DNA of 8,536 nucleotides from Christensenella sp. UBA4651 (GTDB lineage: Bacteria > Bacillota > Clostridia > Christensenellales > UBA1242). The notes below the pieces were generated by a model. The model had not been told where the DNA came from, did no database searches, and was given only the letters and a program-made list of their open reading frames with translations. The stretch lies in assembly GCA_002405615.1 (NCBI GenBank), contig DHMD01000005.1, positions 4,842 to 13,377 of the forward strand, given 5' to 3'. The position numbers and the translations under genes were made by a program. The stretch's first letter is position 1, and the number at the start of each line of letters is the position of its first letter. This document shows positions 1 through 5,448 of the stretch, piece by piece.

Positions 1-903
1 GGGGACTGTACATATACGGCGGTATTTGTGGCTGCCAATATGAAGCTGTCAAATTACGCTATCAATATGGAGTGTCAAAACGATGAAAGCGCTGTCGCAT
101 ATGGTATGGTTTCTAGTGCGCCAACTACCCGTGATGGGGAAGAGTATGTGGCAGTTTCGGCTGCCGCAAATGACGGATACCGCTTTGTAGCGTGGAAAAT
201 CGGCGGAGTTGTATCAACGACCTATACAAATGCTGACAGTTTGATGAAACTGTCCGAAGTCAAGGGCTATGCGATTACAGCAGTCTTTGCTAGCGATGCT
301 AGTACCACGGCATTAAGTAGTGAGGCTAGGAGTGGGGCAAGTGTGCCTTTTGCGGACGACCCTAGTGCTTCGGCTACGACAAATTACTCTATCACGATAA
401 ATGCCAACATTTCAGCTGCGATAGGAACGCTGACTGGTGGGGGAAGTTATGCAGAAAATTCTACTGCCGTTTTGGGCGCGTACCCAGTAAAAGGGTATGA
501 GTTATCACACTGGCTGAGAGACGGGGAGATTTTCTCTAATAATCAAACCTCTCAAATTAGCGTGAAGGTAACAGCAGCTCACACATTTACTGCGGTGTTT
601 GTCGAAACGGGAAGAGCCGTGGGTAATACTGCGATTATGGCTGTTTGTATCGATGATGAGACTGCACAAGCGGCAAGCATTGCTACCAGTTCGATAGTCA
701 AGGACGAATTGACATATATAACCGTAACTACTACACCAATGGTCGGGTATCGTTTCGTTGGATGGCGAATTGAGGACGCTGAAACTGTGGACTACATTAG
801 GGATACCGAGGCTTTCCTTTTGAGTGATGTGCAAAATATGGTCATTATCGCTGTTTTTGAAAAACTTGATTCAACAAGCAGGAATCCCGACATTGATAAT
901 TAG
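1..903 (+). CDS. Divergent InlB B-repeat protein, C-terminal part (5'-truncated by window)
   Basis: Frame 1 is open from the first base, and the residues before the first possible start (a GTG at 28) already form the end of a repeat (TYTAVF). The gene therefore enters from outside and 300 residues are visible. Three further repeat units can be read, at about residues 19-97, 129-201 and 211-287. Each has the divergent InlB B-type signature: a GY(R/E)xxxW core (DGYRFVAW, KGYELSHW, VGYRFVGW) followed some 40 residues later by a strand ending in (T/I)AVF. Such repeats are small beta-rich modules of secreted or surface proteins in Firmicutes and often serve as spacers or adhesins. The protein ends 13 residues after the last repeat (ending DIDN), with no LPXTG motif, membrane anchor or charged tail, so the visible part suggests secretion or non-covalent attachment. 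The N-terminus and any signal peptide are not visible. It is a paralogue of the protein at 2298-3800. Its ligand or exact role is unknown. Confidence 0.85.
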   Translation, partial: GDCTYTAVFVAANMKLSNYAINMECQNDESAVAYGMVSSAPTTRDGEEYVAVSAAANDGYRFVAWKIGGVVSTTYTNADSLMKLSEVKGYAITAVFASDASTTALSSEARSGASVPFADDPSASATTNYSITINANISAAIGTLTGGGSYAENSTAVLGAYPVKGYELSHWLRDGEIFSNNQTSQISVKVTAAHTFTAVFVETGRAVGNTAIMAVCIDDETAQAASIATSSIVKDELTYITVTTTPMVGYRFVGWRIEDAETVDYIRDTEAFLLSDVQNMVIIAVFEKLDSTSRNPDIDN

Positions 904-925
904 CAATCAGTTTTTGTGTAGTAAA

Positions 926-952
926 GAGAAAAGCCTTTTAGGCTTTTTCTTT
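926..952 (+). terminator. Rho-independent terminator of the first InlB-repeat gene
   Basis: A seven-pair stem (AAAAGCC at 929-935 with GGCTTTT at 941-947, five-base loop) runs into a T-rich tract about 20 nt after the stop codon. It is short but well placed. Confidence 0.7.
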
Positions 953-1033
953 ATCATAAAATTTGCAAAAAACTGGACAAAAAATGTTGATTTTTGCAAC
1001 TCGGATTTTATTTTGGATTAAATAATTTGATTA

Positions 1034-1180
1034 GAAAAAATAAAGGCAAACGGAATTGTTTGCCTGATTGTACCAATTAACAGATTTTGGTACAGACATA
1101 ATTTGTGTAGTTTTTTGAGATTTATGCATTAAATTTTTAATTTTTGGATAAAATTTAATTAGATACGTATTGAGTGGCAA
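1034..1180 (-). other. Hairpin pair with minus-strand terminator signature and weak minus-strand promoter; possible small RNA
   Basis: The gap 904-1287 holds no convincing gene. Apart from the terminator at its start and the spoVG promoter at its end, it contains two adjacent perfect inverted repeats. These are TGTACCAA/TTGGTACA (1069-1076 and 1087-1094) and AGGCAAAC/GTTTGCCT (1044-1051 and 1058-1065). Read on the minus strand, the second stem is followed by TTATTTTTT, the form of an intrinsic terminator; on the plus strand no T-run follows. A possible minus-strand promoter lies upstream: TTGCCA (1175-1180), 17 nt, TAAATT (1152-1157). Together these could bound an RNA of roughly 110 nt. The -10 box is poor and no RNA family was recognised, so this is tentative. 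The second hairpin could instead be a plain operator-like dyad. Confidence 0.25.
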
Positions 1181-1207
1181 GTTTTTTGACAATTTGAGTT
1201 ATTTTGT

Positions 1208-1237
1208 TTGACATTTGCAATTTTAATATTGTATTAT
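1208..1237 (+). promoter_or_regulatory. Sigma-A-type promoter of spoVG
   Basis: A perfect -35 TTGACA (1208-1213) and a -10 TATTAT (1232-1237) are separated by 18 nt. Transcription would start near 1244, giving a leader of about 60 nt. In Bacillus subtilis spoVG is known for a SigH promoter; no SigH-like element was seen here. Confidence 0.75.
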
Positions 1238-1280
1238 TTATTAGGCTTAATTGTGGCTCTACTGCAATTGGCTAAATACG

Positions 1281-1302
1281 AAAAAGGATGGTACACGACT
1301 TG
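1281..1302 (+). promoter_or_regulatory. Ribosome binding region of spoVG
   Basis: The A-rich AAAAAGG (1281-1287) is the only Shine-Dalgarno-like sequence. It directly abuts the ATG at 1288, so it cannot serve that codon. It lies 15 nt before the ATG at 1303, at the long end of usable spacing; pairing through GGATGGT would shorten the distance. Spacing and the family N-terminus both favour 1303. Confidence 0.5.
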
Positions 1303-1578
1303 ATGAAAATTACTGACATTCGCATTCGTATCGTCAAGAAAGATGACAACAAATTGAAAGCAGTTGCTTCTCTGACTATTGACGATTGTTTTGCAGTCCA
1401 CGACATCAAAGTCATCGACGGCAATCAAGGTTTGTTTATCGCAATGCCTAGCCGTAAGACTCCTGAGGGCACATACAAGGACATTGTTCACCCTCTCAAC
1501 ACCGAGACAAGAGAGAGTATCAAAGAACTCATTCTTGCAGAGTACGAAAAGGCATTGGCAGAAGCACCTGCTGAATAA
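1303..1578 (+). CDS. spoVG: SpoVG family regulatory protein
   Basis: This 91-residue protein is a clear SpoVG. It starts with the family's MKITD(I/V)RIR, followed by [23 protein letters not shown] (residues 32-38), [10 protein letters not shown] (43-52) and the KDIVHPL strand (59-65), then an acidic helix and a short tail. Length is typical of short SpoVG forms (about 85-100 residues). SpoVG is a small cytoplasmic protein that in Bacillus affects septation during sporulation and in Staphylococcus, Listeria and Borrelia acts as a DNA- or RNA-binding global regulator. Its presence does not prove sporulation. An in-frame ATG at 1288 would add five residues (MVHDL) not seen in the family and leave no room for a ribosome binding site. 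The gene appears monocistronic, with its own promoter and terminator, and lies between two InlB-repeat genes. Confidence 0.95.
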   Translation: MKITDIRIRIVKKDDNKLKAVASLTIDDCFAVHDIKVIDGNQGLFIAMPSRKTPEGTYKDIVHPLNTETRESIKELILAEYEKALAEAPAE

Positions 1579-1607
1579 TTTTGCAGCAGACATGCCAAAA
1601 ACAAAAG

Positions 1608-1637
1608 TAAGAACCGCACAACAGCGGTTCTTATTTT
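1608..1637 (+). terminator. Rho-independent terminator of spoVG
   Basis: A perfect 10-bp stem (TAAGAACCGC at 1608-1617 with GCGGTTCTTA at 1624-1633) with a six-base loop is followed by TTTT, 30 nt after the spoVG stop. Confidence 0.88.
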
Positions 1638-1720
1638 ATGCAATTTTCTTTCGCTTTGTAGCAGTTTACTACACCTATTATATTTTTAGCCTAAAATTGA
1701 GCAAAATTTTTTACAAAAGA

Positions 1721-1764
1721 AAAACCCTTGAAAGTGCCTATATAACTTCGGTTTCAAGGGTTTT
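1721..1764 (-). terminator. Terminator downstream of tRNA-Thr
   Basis: A 13-bp imperfect-loop hairpin (AAAACCCTTGAAA at 1721-1733 with the TTTCAAGGGTTTT arm at 1752-1764, 18-nt loop) starts 7 nt after the tRNA 3' end on the minus strand. It is followed there by TTTCTTTTG. The plus-strand side also ends in TTTTTAATAA, so it may work in both directions. Confidence 0.8.
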
Positions 1765-1770
1765 TAATAA

Positions 1771-1845
1771 TGGAGCTACTGACGGGAATCGGACCCGTGA
1801 CCCCTGCCTTACCAAGGCAGTGCTCTACCGCTGAGCCACAGTAGC
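1771..1845 (-). tRNA. tRNA-Thr (anticodon GGU)
   Basis: On the minus strand a complete 75-nt cloverleaf can be folded. The acceptor stem is GCTACTG/CAGTAGC and the D-stem GCTC/GAGC encloses a loop containing GG. The anticodon stem CTGCC/GGCAG carries loop TTGGTAA, giving anticodon GGU, which reads ACC (Thr). The T-stem is ACGGG/CCCGT, the discriminator is U, and the 3' CCA is encoded. G1-C72 and C2-G71 agree with threonine identity rules. Odd point: the seven-base T-loop reads TCCGATT, with C at position 55 where almost all elongator tRNAs have U (pseudouridine); C56, G57 and A58 are normal. The gene has its own promoter and terminator. No integrase or attachment-site duplication is seen next to it. 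Confidence 0.96.
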
Positions 1846-1873
1846 ATAGTGCTTTGCGATGAATACAGGTAAT

Positions 1874-1902
1874 AGTATATTAAAAAAGCGTGGGATTGTC
1901 AA
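1874..1902 (-). promoter_or_regulatory. Promoter of tRNA-Thr
   Basis: Reading the minus strand, a perfect TTGACA (1897-1902) is followed after 17 nt by TATACT (1874-1879). Transcription would start about 20 nt before the mature tRNA 5' end. Confidence 0.88.
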
Positions 1903-1981
1903 GAGAAAAACACAAAAAACCTCAAAAATATGGCTGTTTGGGGGCGAATGCGGAGGGGGAGAGGAATTGGGTTGCAGCTCT

Positions 1982-2010
1982 TTGATAATTTTGACAATCT
2001 GTGGTACAAT
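1982..2010 (+). promoter_or_regulatory. Strong extended -10 promoter pointing to the second InlB-repeat gene
   Basis: TTGATA (1982-1987), 17 nt, TACAAT (2005-2010), with a TGG directly before the -10 box (extended -10). The predicted start is near 2017, 280 nt ahead of the next coding start, so it drives either a long leader or a separate RNA. The gap 1903-2297 otherwise holds a G-rich stretch (1938-1975), this promoter, hairpins (2031-2103) and a second promoter at 2133-2160; no convincing coding region was found in it. Confidence 0.7.
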
Positions 2011-2030
2011 AAGCGAATGTGAGCGGAGCG

Positions 2031-2103
2031 ACCCAAAGCAAATTATATGGTTGTGTTGAGGCTTTCGGGTGAAAATTTGTCTACAAAAACTCAAATTTTT
2101 GAG
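2031..2103 (+). other. Structured leader or small RNA segment
   Basis: Downstream of the promoter at 1982-2010 two nested or adjacent stems can be drawn. ACCCAAAGC (2031-2039) pairs with GCTTTCGGGT (2061-2070, one bulged C). AAAATTTG (2072-2079) pairs with CAAATTTT (2092-2099); CTCAAA/TTTGAG (2090-2095 and 2098-2103) is an alternative to the second stem. No U-run follows, so it is not a plain terminator. It matches no riboswitch or RNA family I recognise. Competing folds could give regulation, but that is inference. Confidence 0.3.
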
Positions 2104-2132
2104 AAAAATGCGTAAAAATATCTATTTTTATT

Positions 2133-2160
2133 TTGAAAAATGCACAAAATAAGTTATAAT
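2133..2160 (+). promoter_or_regulatory. Proximal promoter of the second InlB-repeat gene
   Basis: TTGAAA (2133-2138), 16 nt, perfect TATAAT (2155-2160). The start would be near 2167, leaving a very AT-rich leader of about 130 nt. With the promoter at 1982-2010 the gene may have two tandem promoters. Confidence 0.6.
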
Positions 2161-2297
2161 AAGACACAAGAATAAAATAGGAATTTGGAATAAAATTGTA
2201 CTTATTGAATAATATTTTATCAATTTTGCTGCTTATTTTGTATTAATCGGTCAAATTGTTAGATTTTATTTGATATTAATAAAAATAGAGGGGAATA

Positions 2298-3800
2298 ATG
2301 GCAAAAACAAAGAGTATCGTCTTGTCGGTGGCAACGATGATTTGTATAATTGTTGCTAGCGTTGCGTGCGTGTTAGCTTTTTCTGGTCGTAATGCGGAGG
2401 CGGTTCTTTCTCCTGGCGCATATTATGTTTATTCTAATCTAAAAACGAACATTAATGGGGCAGGGTATATCGAAATGCACTCCAGTGGTAGTAAACAAAA
2501 TACGGTTACAACATTCCCTACATTAACACAAACAGTTAAGGGTGGCGTTAATGAAATTGACGAACTAAGAGCAATACCCAACGATGGTTACAGATTTGTA
2601 AAATGGACTTATTCGACATCTTTTGCCAGATCTTCAACAAGTGTAGGGCAGACAGAAACTGCAACTTCCACCGACCAAACAGTTTCTATAGGTGCTTATT
2701 CTGATATAACAGTTTACTTTGCAGCCCTAAAATACAACATAACCGCTAGTTCTGCCAGCACCTCAATGGGTACGGTAACAGGTAGTGCAGAAATCGAACC
2801 AGGTGAATCAATCACTGTTACAGCAACTCCAAAAACTGGTTACAAATTTGTAAGTTGGACAAATAGCAGCGGGACGATAGTATCGACCACTGCAAGTTAC
2901 ACCTTTACCCCAACAGCAGATACTGCTCTTACTGCGAACTTCGCCATAATTCAATATACCGTCACAGTATCATCGGCGAACACCTCGCAAGGTACAGTAT
3001 CAGGCGGTGGCACAATTGATTATGGGAAAACTGCCACAGTTAACGCAACCCCGAAGACTGGTTATATTTTCTTGAATTGGACAAATAGTAGTGGAACGGT
3101 GGTATCAACCTCCGCAAGCTACACTTTTACACCCACTGCAAACATCGCTTTGACCGCAAATTTTGTACAGTCTATGATAAAGAATGGCACTAGCTATATG
3201 ACTAATTTCAAGCGATACTATGATGAAAATCAAATGATTATGAAGTTGCTCATTACTCCTAAGGACGGGGAGTATATTTCGGCAATTTCGTTTGACAATT
3301 CGGTATTTTACGAGGTTGATTGCTGGGAATCCAAGATTTACGGAGCGTGTAGCAAGGCGTTGAGTGTTACCTATTATGTAACCGCAGGTAGCAACAAGTT
3401 TGGTTTGCTTTTTGATTTTACCGAAACTGACTTTATAAATATATATGTTCAGACCTCAAATACTGCTTACACAGACCTCAAAAAGCCTAGCAGCGGGAAC
3501 ATTAGCGGTGTTGCGGTAACGGCAACGCAAGGGGGAGTCGTGTCTTTGGTTGGTGCTGATTATGATAGCTTAGCCGAGGGCGATGAAATCATCTGTTCTG
3601 CAACTGTTACTCAATATGGCTACACATTCGCTGGCTGGTATTTGTCTAATGACATGGACAACCCAATATCAACTGACGAAAGCGTAAAACTCACAAAATC
3701 GACCATTTATGGGCAAGAACTTGTCGCAAAATTTGTGCCAATTTCCGAGAGCGCAAGCAATGTCGCAAGCAATGTAAATAGCGAAGTAGACAACTGTTAG
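2298..3800 (+). CDS. Secreted divergent InlB B-repeat protein
   Basis: A 500-residue exported protein. The N-terminus has a signal peptide: basic MAKTK, a hydrophobic stretch at about residues 7-28, and a likely type I cleavage site after AEA (33-35). A degenerate repeat spans about 55-144 (core DGYRFVKW). Two tandem units of exact 74-residue period follow at 146-217 and 220-291 (48 of 72 positions identical; cores TGYKFVSW and TGYIFLNW, shared TNSSGT block). An unrecognised segment at 292-401 contains four of its Cys/Trp-rich positions and no repeat signature. A last repeat occupies 402-481 (core YGYTFAGW, end VAKFVP), then a Ser/Asn tail ends in Cys. There is no LPXTG, S-layer or membrane anchor. 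Start codon ATG has a good site AGAGGGG (2287-2293). It is a paralogue of the protein at 1-903, with the same repeat class and anchor-less end. Role in adhesion or cell-surface interaction is a family-based guess. Confidence 0.9.
   Translation: MAKTKSIVLSVATMICIIVASVACVLAFSGRNAEAVLSPGAYYVYSNLKTNINGAGYIEMHSSGSKQNTVTTFPTLTQTVKGGVNEIDELRAIPNDGYRFVKWTYSTSFARSSTSVGQTETATSTDQTVSIGAYSDITVYFAALKYNITASSASTSMGTVTGSAEIEPGESITVTATPKTGYKFVSWTNSSGTIVSTTASYTFTPTADTALTANFAIIQYTVTVSSANTSQGTVSGGGTIDYGKTATVNATPKTGYIFLNWTNSSGTVVSTSASYTFTPTANIALTANFVQSMIKNGTSYMTNFKRYYDENQMIMKLLITPKDGEYISAISFDNSVFYEVDCWESKIYGACSKALSVTYYVTAGSNKFGLLFDFTETDFINIYVQTSNTAYTDLKKPSSGNISGVAVTATQGGVVSLVGADYDSLAEGDEIICSATVTQYGYTFAGWYLSNDMDNPISTDESVKLTKSTIYGQELVAKFVPISESASNVASNVNSEVDNC
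2733..3170 (+). repeat. Tandem 222-bp coding repeat (two InlB B-type units)
   Basis: Two in-frame copies (2733-2948 and 2955-3170) are offset by exactly 222 bp. Protein identity is about two thirds. In the best-conserved block (residues 188-207 versus 262-281), 18 of 20 amino acids match but 9 of those 18 use different synonymous codons. The duplication is therefore old and kept by selection on the protein. Confidence 0.85.
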
Positions 3801-3818
3801 ATAATCAAGAAAATTGCA

Positions 3819-3851
3819 ACAAAAACAGCCTAAATTCGTGGGCTGTTTTGT
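3819..3851. terminator. Bidirectional terminator between convergent genes
   Basis: AAAACAGCC (3822-3830) pairs with GGCTGTTTT (3841-3849) around a 10-nt loop. The plus side runs into TTTTGTTTG and the minus side into TTTTTGTTG. It lies 20 nt after the InlB-repeat gene and about 110 nt after the end of the TfoX_N gene, so it can stop both. Nothing else was recognised in 3852-3963. Confidence 0.82.
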
Positions 3852-3963
3852 TTGTATTCTGTAATGACTTGTTTGGTTTGTTAATAAATATAGCAAAACC
3901 TGCGGCAAAATCATTTTGTCAAAAATCGCCTTGTGTCATTAATGAGTTTGGTTTTTGCAACCC

Positions 3964-4263
3964 TTATGACGGTTTTAGTCCTTTGCAAGTATCCCAAACA
4001 ATCTCTCTCAAATTCTCCGAATTGTCCACCAAATCTTGTACCCAGTACATAGGTTTTGCCTCCGCATAAGGTAATGCGGAAGGGAGGGAGAAATGCTCGT
4101 TTGTCGGTACGATTTTGACGAGGAACCTATCATCGTAAATGCCTCCGAAAAGCACTCCCTCAAAATATAGCAAAAATTCTCCCATCATAGGTTTGGATAC
4201 AAGTTGTGTTTCAAGTCCAATTTGGTCTATGATAAAATCTCTCATTTCTATTGTTGAAGCCAT
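3964..4263 (-). CDS. TfoX N-terminal domain-containing protein
   Basis: This 99-residue protein consists of a single TfoX N-terminal domain (family PF04993). Recognisable features are the opening MAS.....DFIIDQI, the KPMMGEFLLYF strand (about 24-34), GGIYDDRFLVK (about 40-50) and LPYAEAKPMYWV in the second half. Gamma-proteobacterial TfoX/Sxy proteins are larger competence regulators with an extra C-terminal domain. Stand-alone N-terminal-domain proteins of Firmicutes have no established role, so the name should not be read as a competence function. The ATG has an AAGGAG site 10 nt upstream. It is last in the minus-strand row ogt-tag-DUF1848-this gene, but a 158-nt gap separates it from DUF1848 and no clear promoter is seen there. 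Co-transcription is possible but not shown. Confidence 0.88.
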   Translation of the reverse strand: MASTIEMRDFIIDQIGLETQLVSKPMMGEFLLYFEGVLFGGIYDDRFLVKIVPTNEHFSLPSALPYAEAKPMYWVQDLVDNSENLREIVWDTCKGLKPS

Positions 4264-4301
4264 AAGTATTATTCTCCTTTTTGTTTTACTCGTAATCAGT
4301 G

Positions 4302-4414
4302 TTTTACGAATAGTTGTACCCCAAATAGGTGCGATAACACAAATTTTTGAAGCAAAAAGGTGAAGTTTGCATCATCAAAAAGATGTTGTAACACCCTCAA
4401 AACTATTCGCAAAA
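4302..4414. repeat. Spaced inverted repeat between DUF1848 and TfoX_N genes
   Basis: TTTTACGAATAGTT (4302-4315) and AACTATTCGCAAAA (4401-4414) are inverted copies matching at 13 of 14 positions, 85 nt apart. They nearly fill the 158-nt gap between the two genes. No flanking target duplication is evident. It could be a decayed small mobile element, a long-range RNA hairpin, or a two-site operator. Confidence 0.45.
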
Positions 4415-4421
4415 TTGTATA

Positions 4422-5366
4422 TCATAATTTGGTAAAAAAGTCCGTTTGCAAGTTTAACCAAGACTTTTGTTTTGCTTCGGAAATCTTGTCGTCAGGTTGT
4501 GGTTCGCCTATCAAAAACGGCGATAGAGGATTGTGCCGTTTAATGTTAGCTAGAACCGTTTGCTTGTCTGCGTTTGCGTAGCAGTATTTGCACAAATGGC
4601 CGCAAGAATTGTATGCTCCGATATCTGAGCCTAGCAAGCAGTTGCAAGCGCCTCGTGGGTTTTTGCTCTGCATATGCGGGACGACAAATTCTCCGCCAAT
4701 CGCCTTTTCCAAAACTCCTTTTGTCTGACAACCTGAACAGTCGACTCCCACGCTTTCGAGATATTGCCACTCATAACAGCCTTTTATTGTTATGCCATTT
4801 TGCCTAGCAATAGTAACAAATTCTTTCAGTAGTTCCAGTTGTTCGTTCCTAGTGGGAGGGAGAATTTCTGGGGCGTTTTTGCAAACTTTGGGGTACAAGT
4901 CTAGTATGCTGATTACGCAATAATTAGTGTAGCCACGCAACGCCTCAGCAATCTCCCGAAAAGCGGCAATATGACGCTCCTTATCCCAACCAAAACCATA
5001 AAAAATCGGGTCATAACGCCAGCCGACAGCGTCTCTGCCTAGCATTTGCGACAAGCGTATAAAAGAGTTGATTACTTGCTTTTTTTCTGGGACATTCGGC
5101 TCAATTTCTTTGCCATATGGTGTGATTGTTACGAACCAAAATTGATGAAATATGGCCAAAACTTTCTGCACATATGGCAAAAGAGGTGCGGGATTTTTCG
5201 TGCAAAAACACATACAATCTACAATATTCGGATTTAATAAGTATTTTGTTACTTGATGTTCGTTGTATGGGTTGCGAACGAGGACATATCCCTCCCGAAT
5301 GCGGTTGAGTAGCCATTGTGAATAAAAGGCGGGGATATCCGTTCGCATACCTGTCGATATAATCAT
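4422..5366 (-). CDS. DUF1848 family cysteine-rich protein (putative Fe-S/radical-SAM-like)
   Basis: A 314-residue protein of the DUF1848 family. It starts with MIISTGMRTDIPAFYSQW and REGYVLVRNP (25-33), then has VDCMCFCTKNP (49-59), the TPYGKEIEP block (82-90), WRYDPI (116-121) and a Cys-rich C-terminal third. Cysteines occur at 210 and 213, 241 and 243, and in CGHLCKYCYAN (255, 259, 262), a CxxxCxxC arrangement like that holding the [4Fe-4S] cluster of radical SAM enzymes. The family is thought to be distantly related to spore photoproduct lyase-type proteins, but no reaction is established. The frame is open to 5483, but the ATG at 5366 is chosen because it matches the conserved family start and has AGGAGA just upstream; the longer form would add 39 unrelated residues and overlap tag. 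The gene follows tag by 82 nt on the same strand, suggesting a repair-related role (inference). Confidence 0.9.
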   Translation of the reverse strand: MIISTGMRTDIPAFYSQWLLNRIREGYVLVRNPYNEHQVTKYLLNPNIVDCMCFCTKNPAPLLPYVQKVLAIFHQFWFVTITPYGKEIEPNVPEKKQVINSFIRLSQMLGRDAVGWRYDPIFYGFGWDKERHIAAFREIAEALRGYTNYCVISILDLYPKVCKNAPEILPPTRNEQLELLKEFVTIARQNGITIKGCYEWQYLESVGVDCSGCQTKGVLEKAIGGEFVVPHMQSKNPRGACNCLLGSDIGAYNSCGHLCKYCYANADKQTVLANIKRHNPLSPFLIGEPQPDDKISEAKQKSWLNLQTDFFTKL

Positions 5367-5370
5367 AATT

Positions 5371-5376
5371 TCTCCT
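5371..5376 (-). promoter_or_regulatory. Ribosome binding site fixing the DUF1848 start
   Basis: AGGAGA on the minus strand ends 4 nt before the ATG at 5366, supporting that start over the upstream in-frame ATG at 5483. Confidence 0.8.
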
Positions 5377-5448
5377 AAAAGTATTTTGTGATTTTCTAAT
5401 TTTGTGCATAGTTTTGCTTTTATGCTCGGCTTTCGCTGCCAAATTAAA

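Noticed and set aside
505..834. 109-residue minus-strand frame inside the first InlB-repeat gene
   Set aside because: It is a shadow of a gene with a clear repeat signature and has no start signals.
1186..1191. Additional TTGACA upstream of spoVG
   Set aside because: No -10 box lies 16-18 nt downstream; the TTGACA at 1208 has a proper partner.
1234..1593. 119-residue minus-strand frame opposite spoVG
   Set aside because: It lies antisense to a clear SpoVG gene, has no ribosome binding site and resembles no family.
1379..1834. 151-residue plus-strand frame across spoVG, its terminator and the tRNA
   Set aside because: It is out of frame with spoVG, runs through a strong terminator and is antisense to a tRNA; a chance open frame.
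1991..1996. TTGACA ahead of TACAAT in the second intergenic region
   Set aside because: Only 8 nt separate it from the -10 box; TTGATA at 1982 has the correct 17-nt spacing.
2047..2115. 22-codon reading frame (ATG to TAA) in the leader of the second InlB-repeat gene
   Set aside because: No Shine-Dalgarno at a usable distance, and it overlaps the proposed stems; possible leader peptide but unsupported.
2361..2372. Lipobox-like SVAC in the signal peptide of the second InlB-repeat protein
   Set aside because: The Leu at -3 is missing, hydrophobic residues continue after the Cys, and an AEA type I cleavage site follows.
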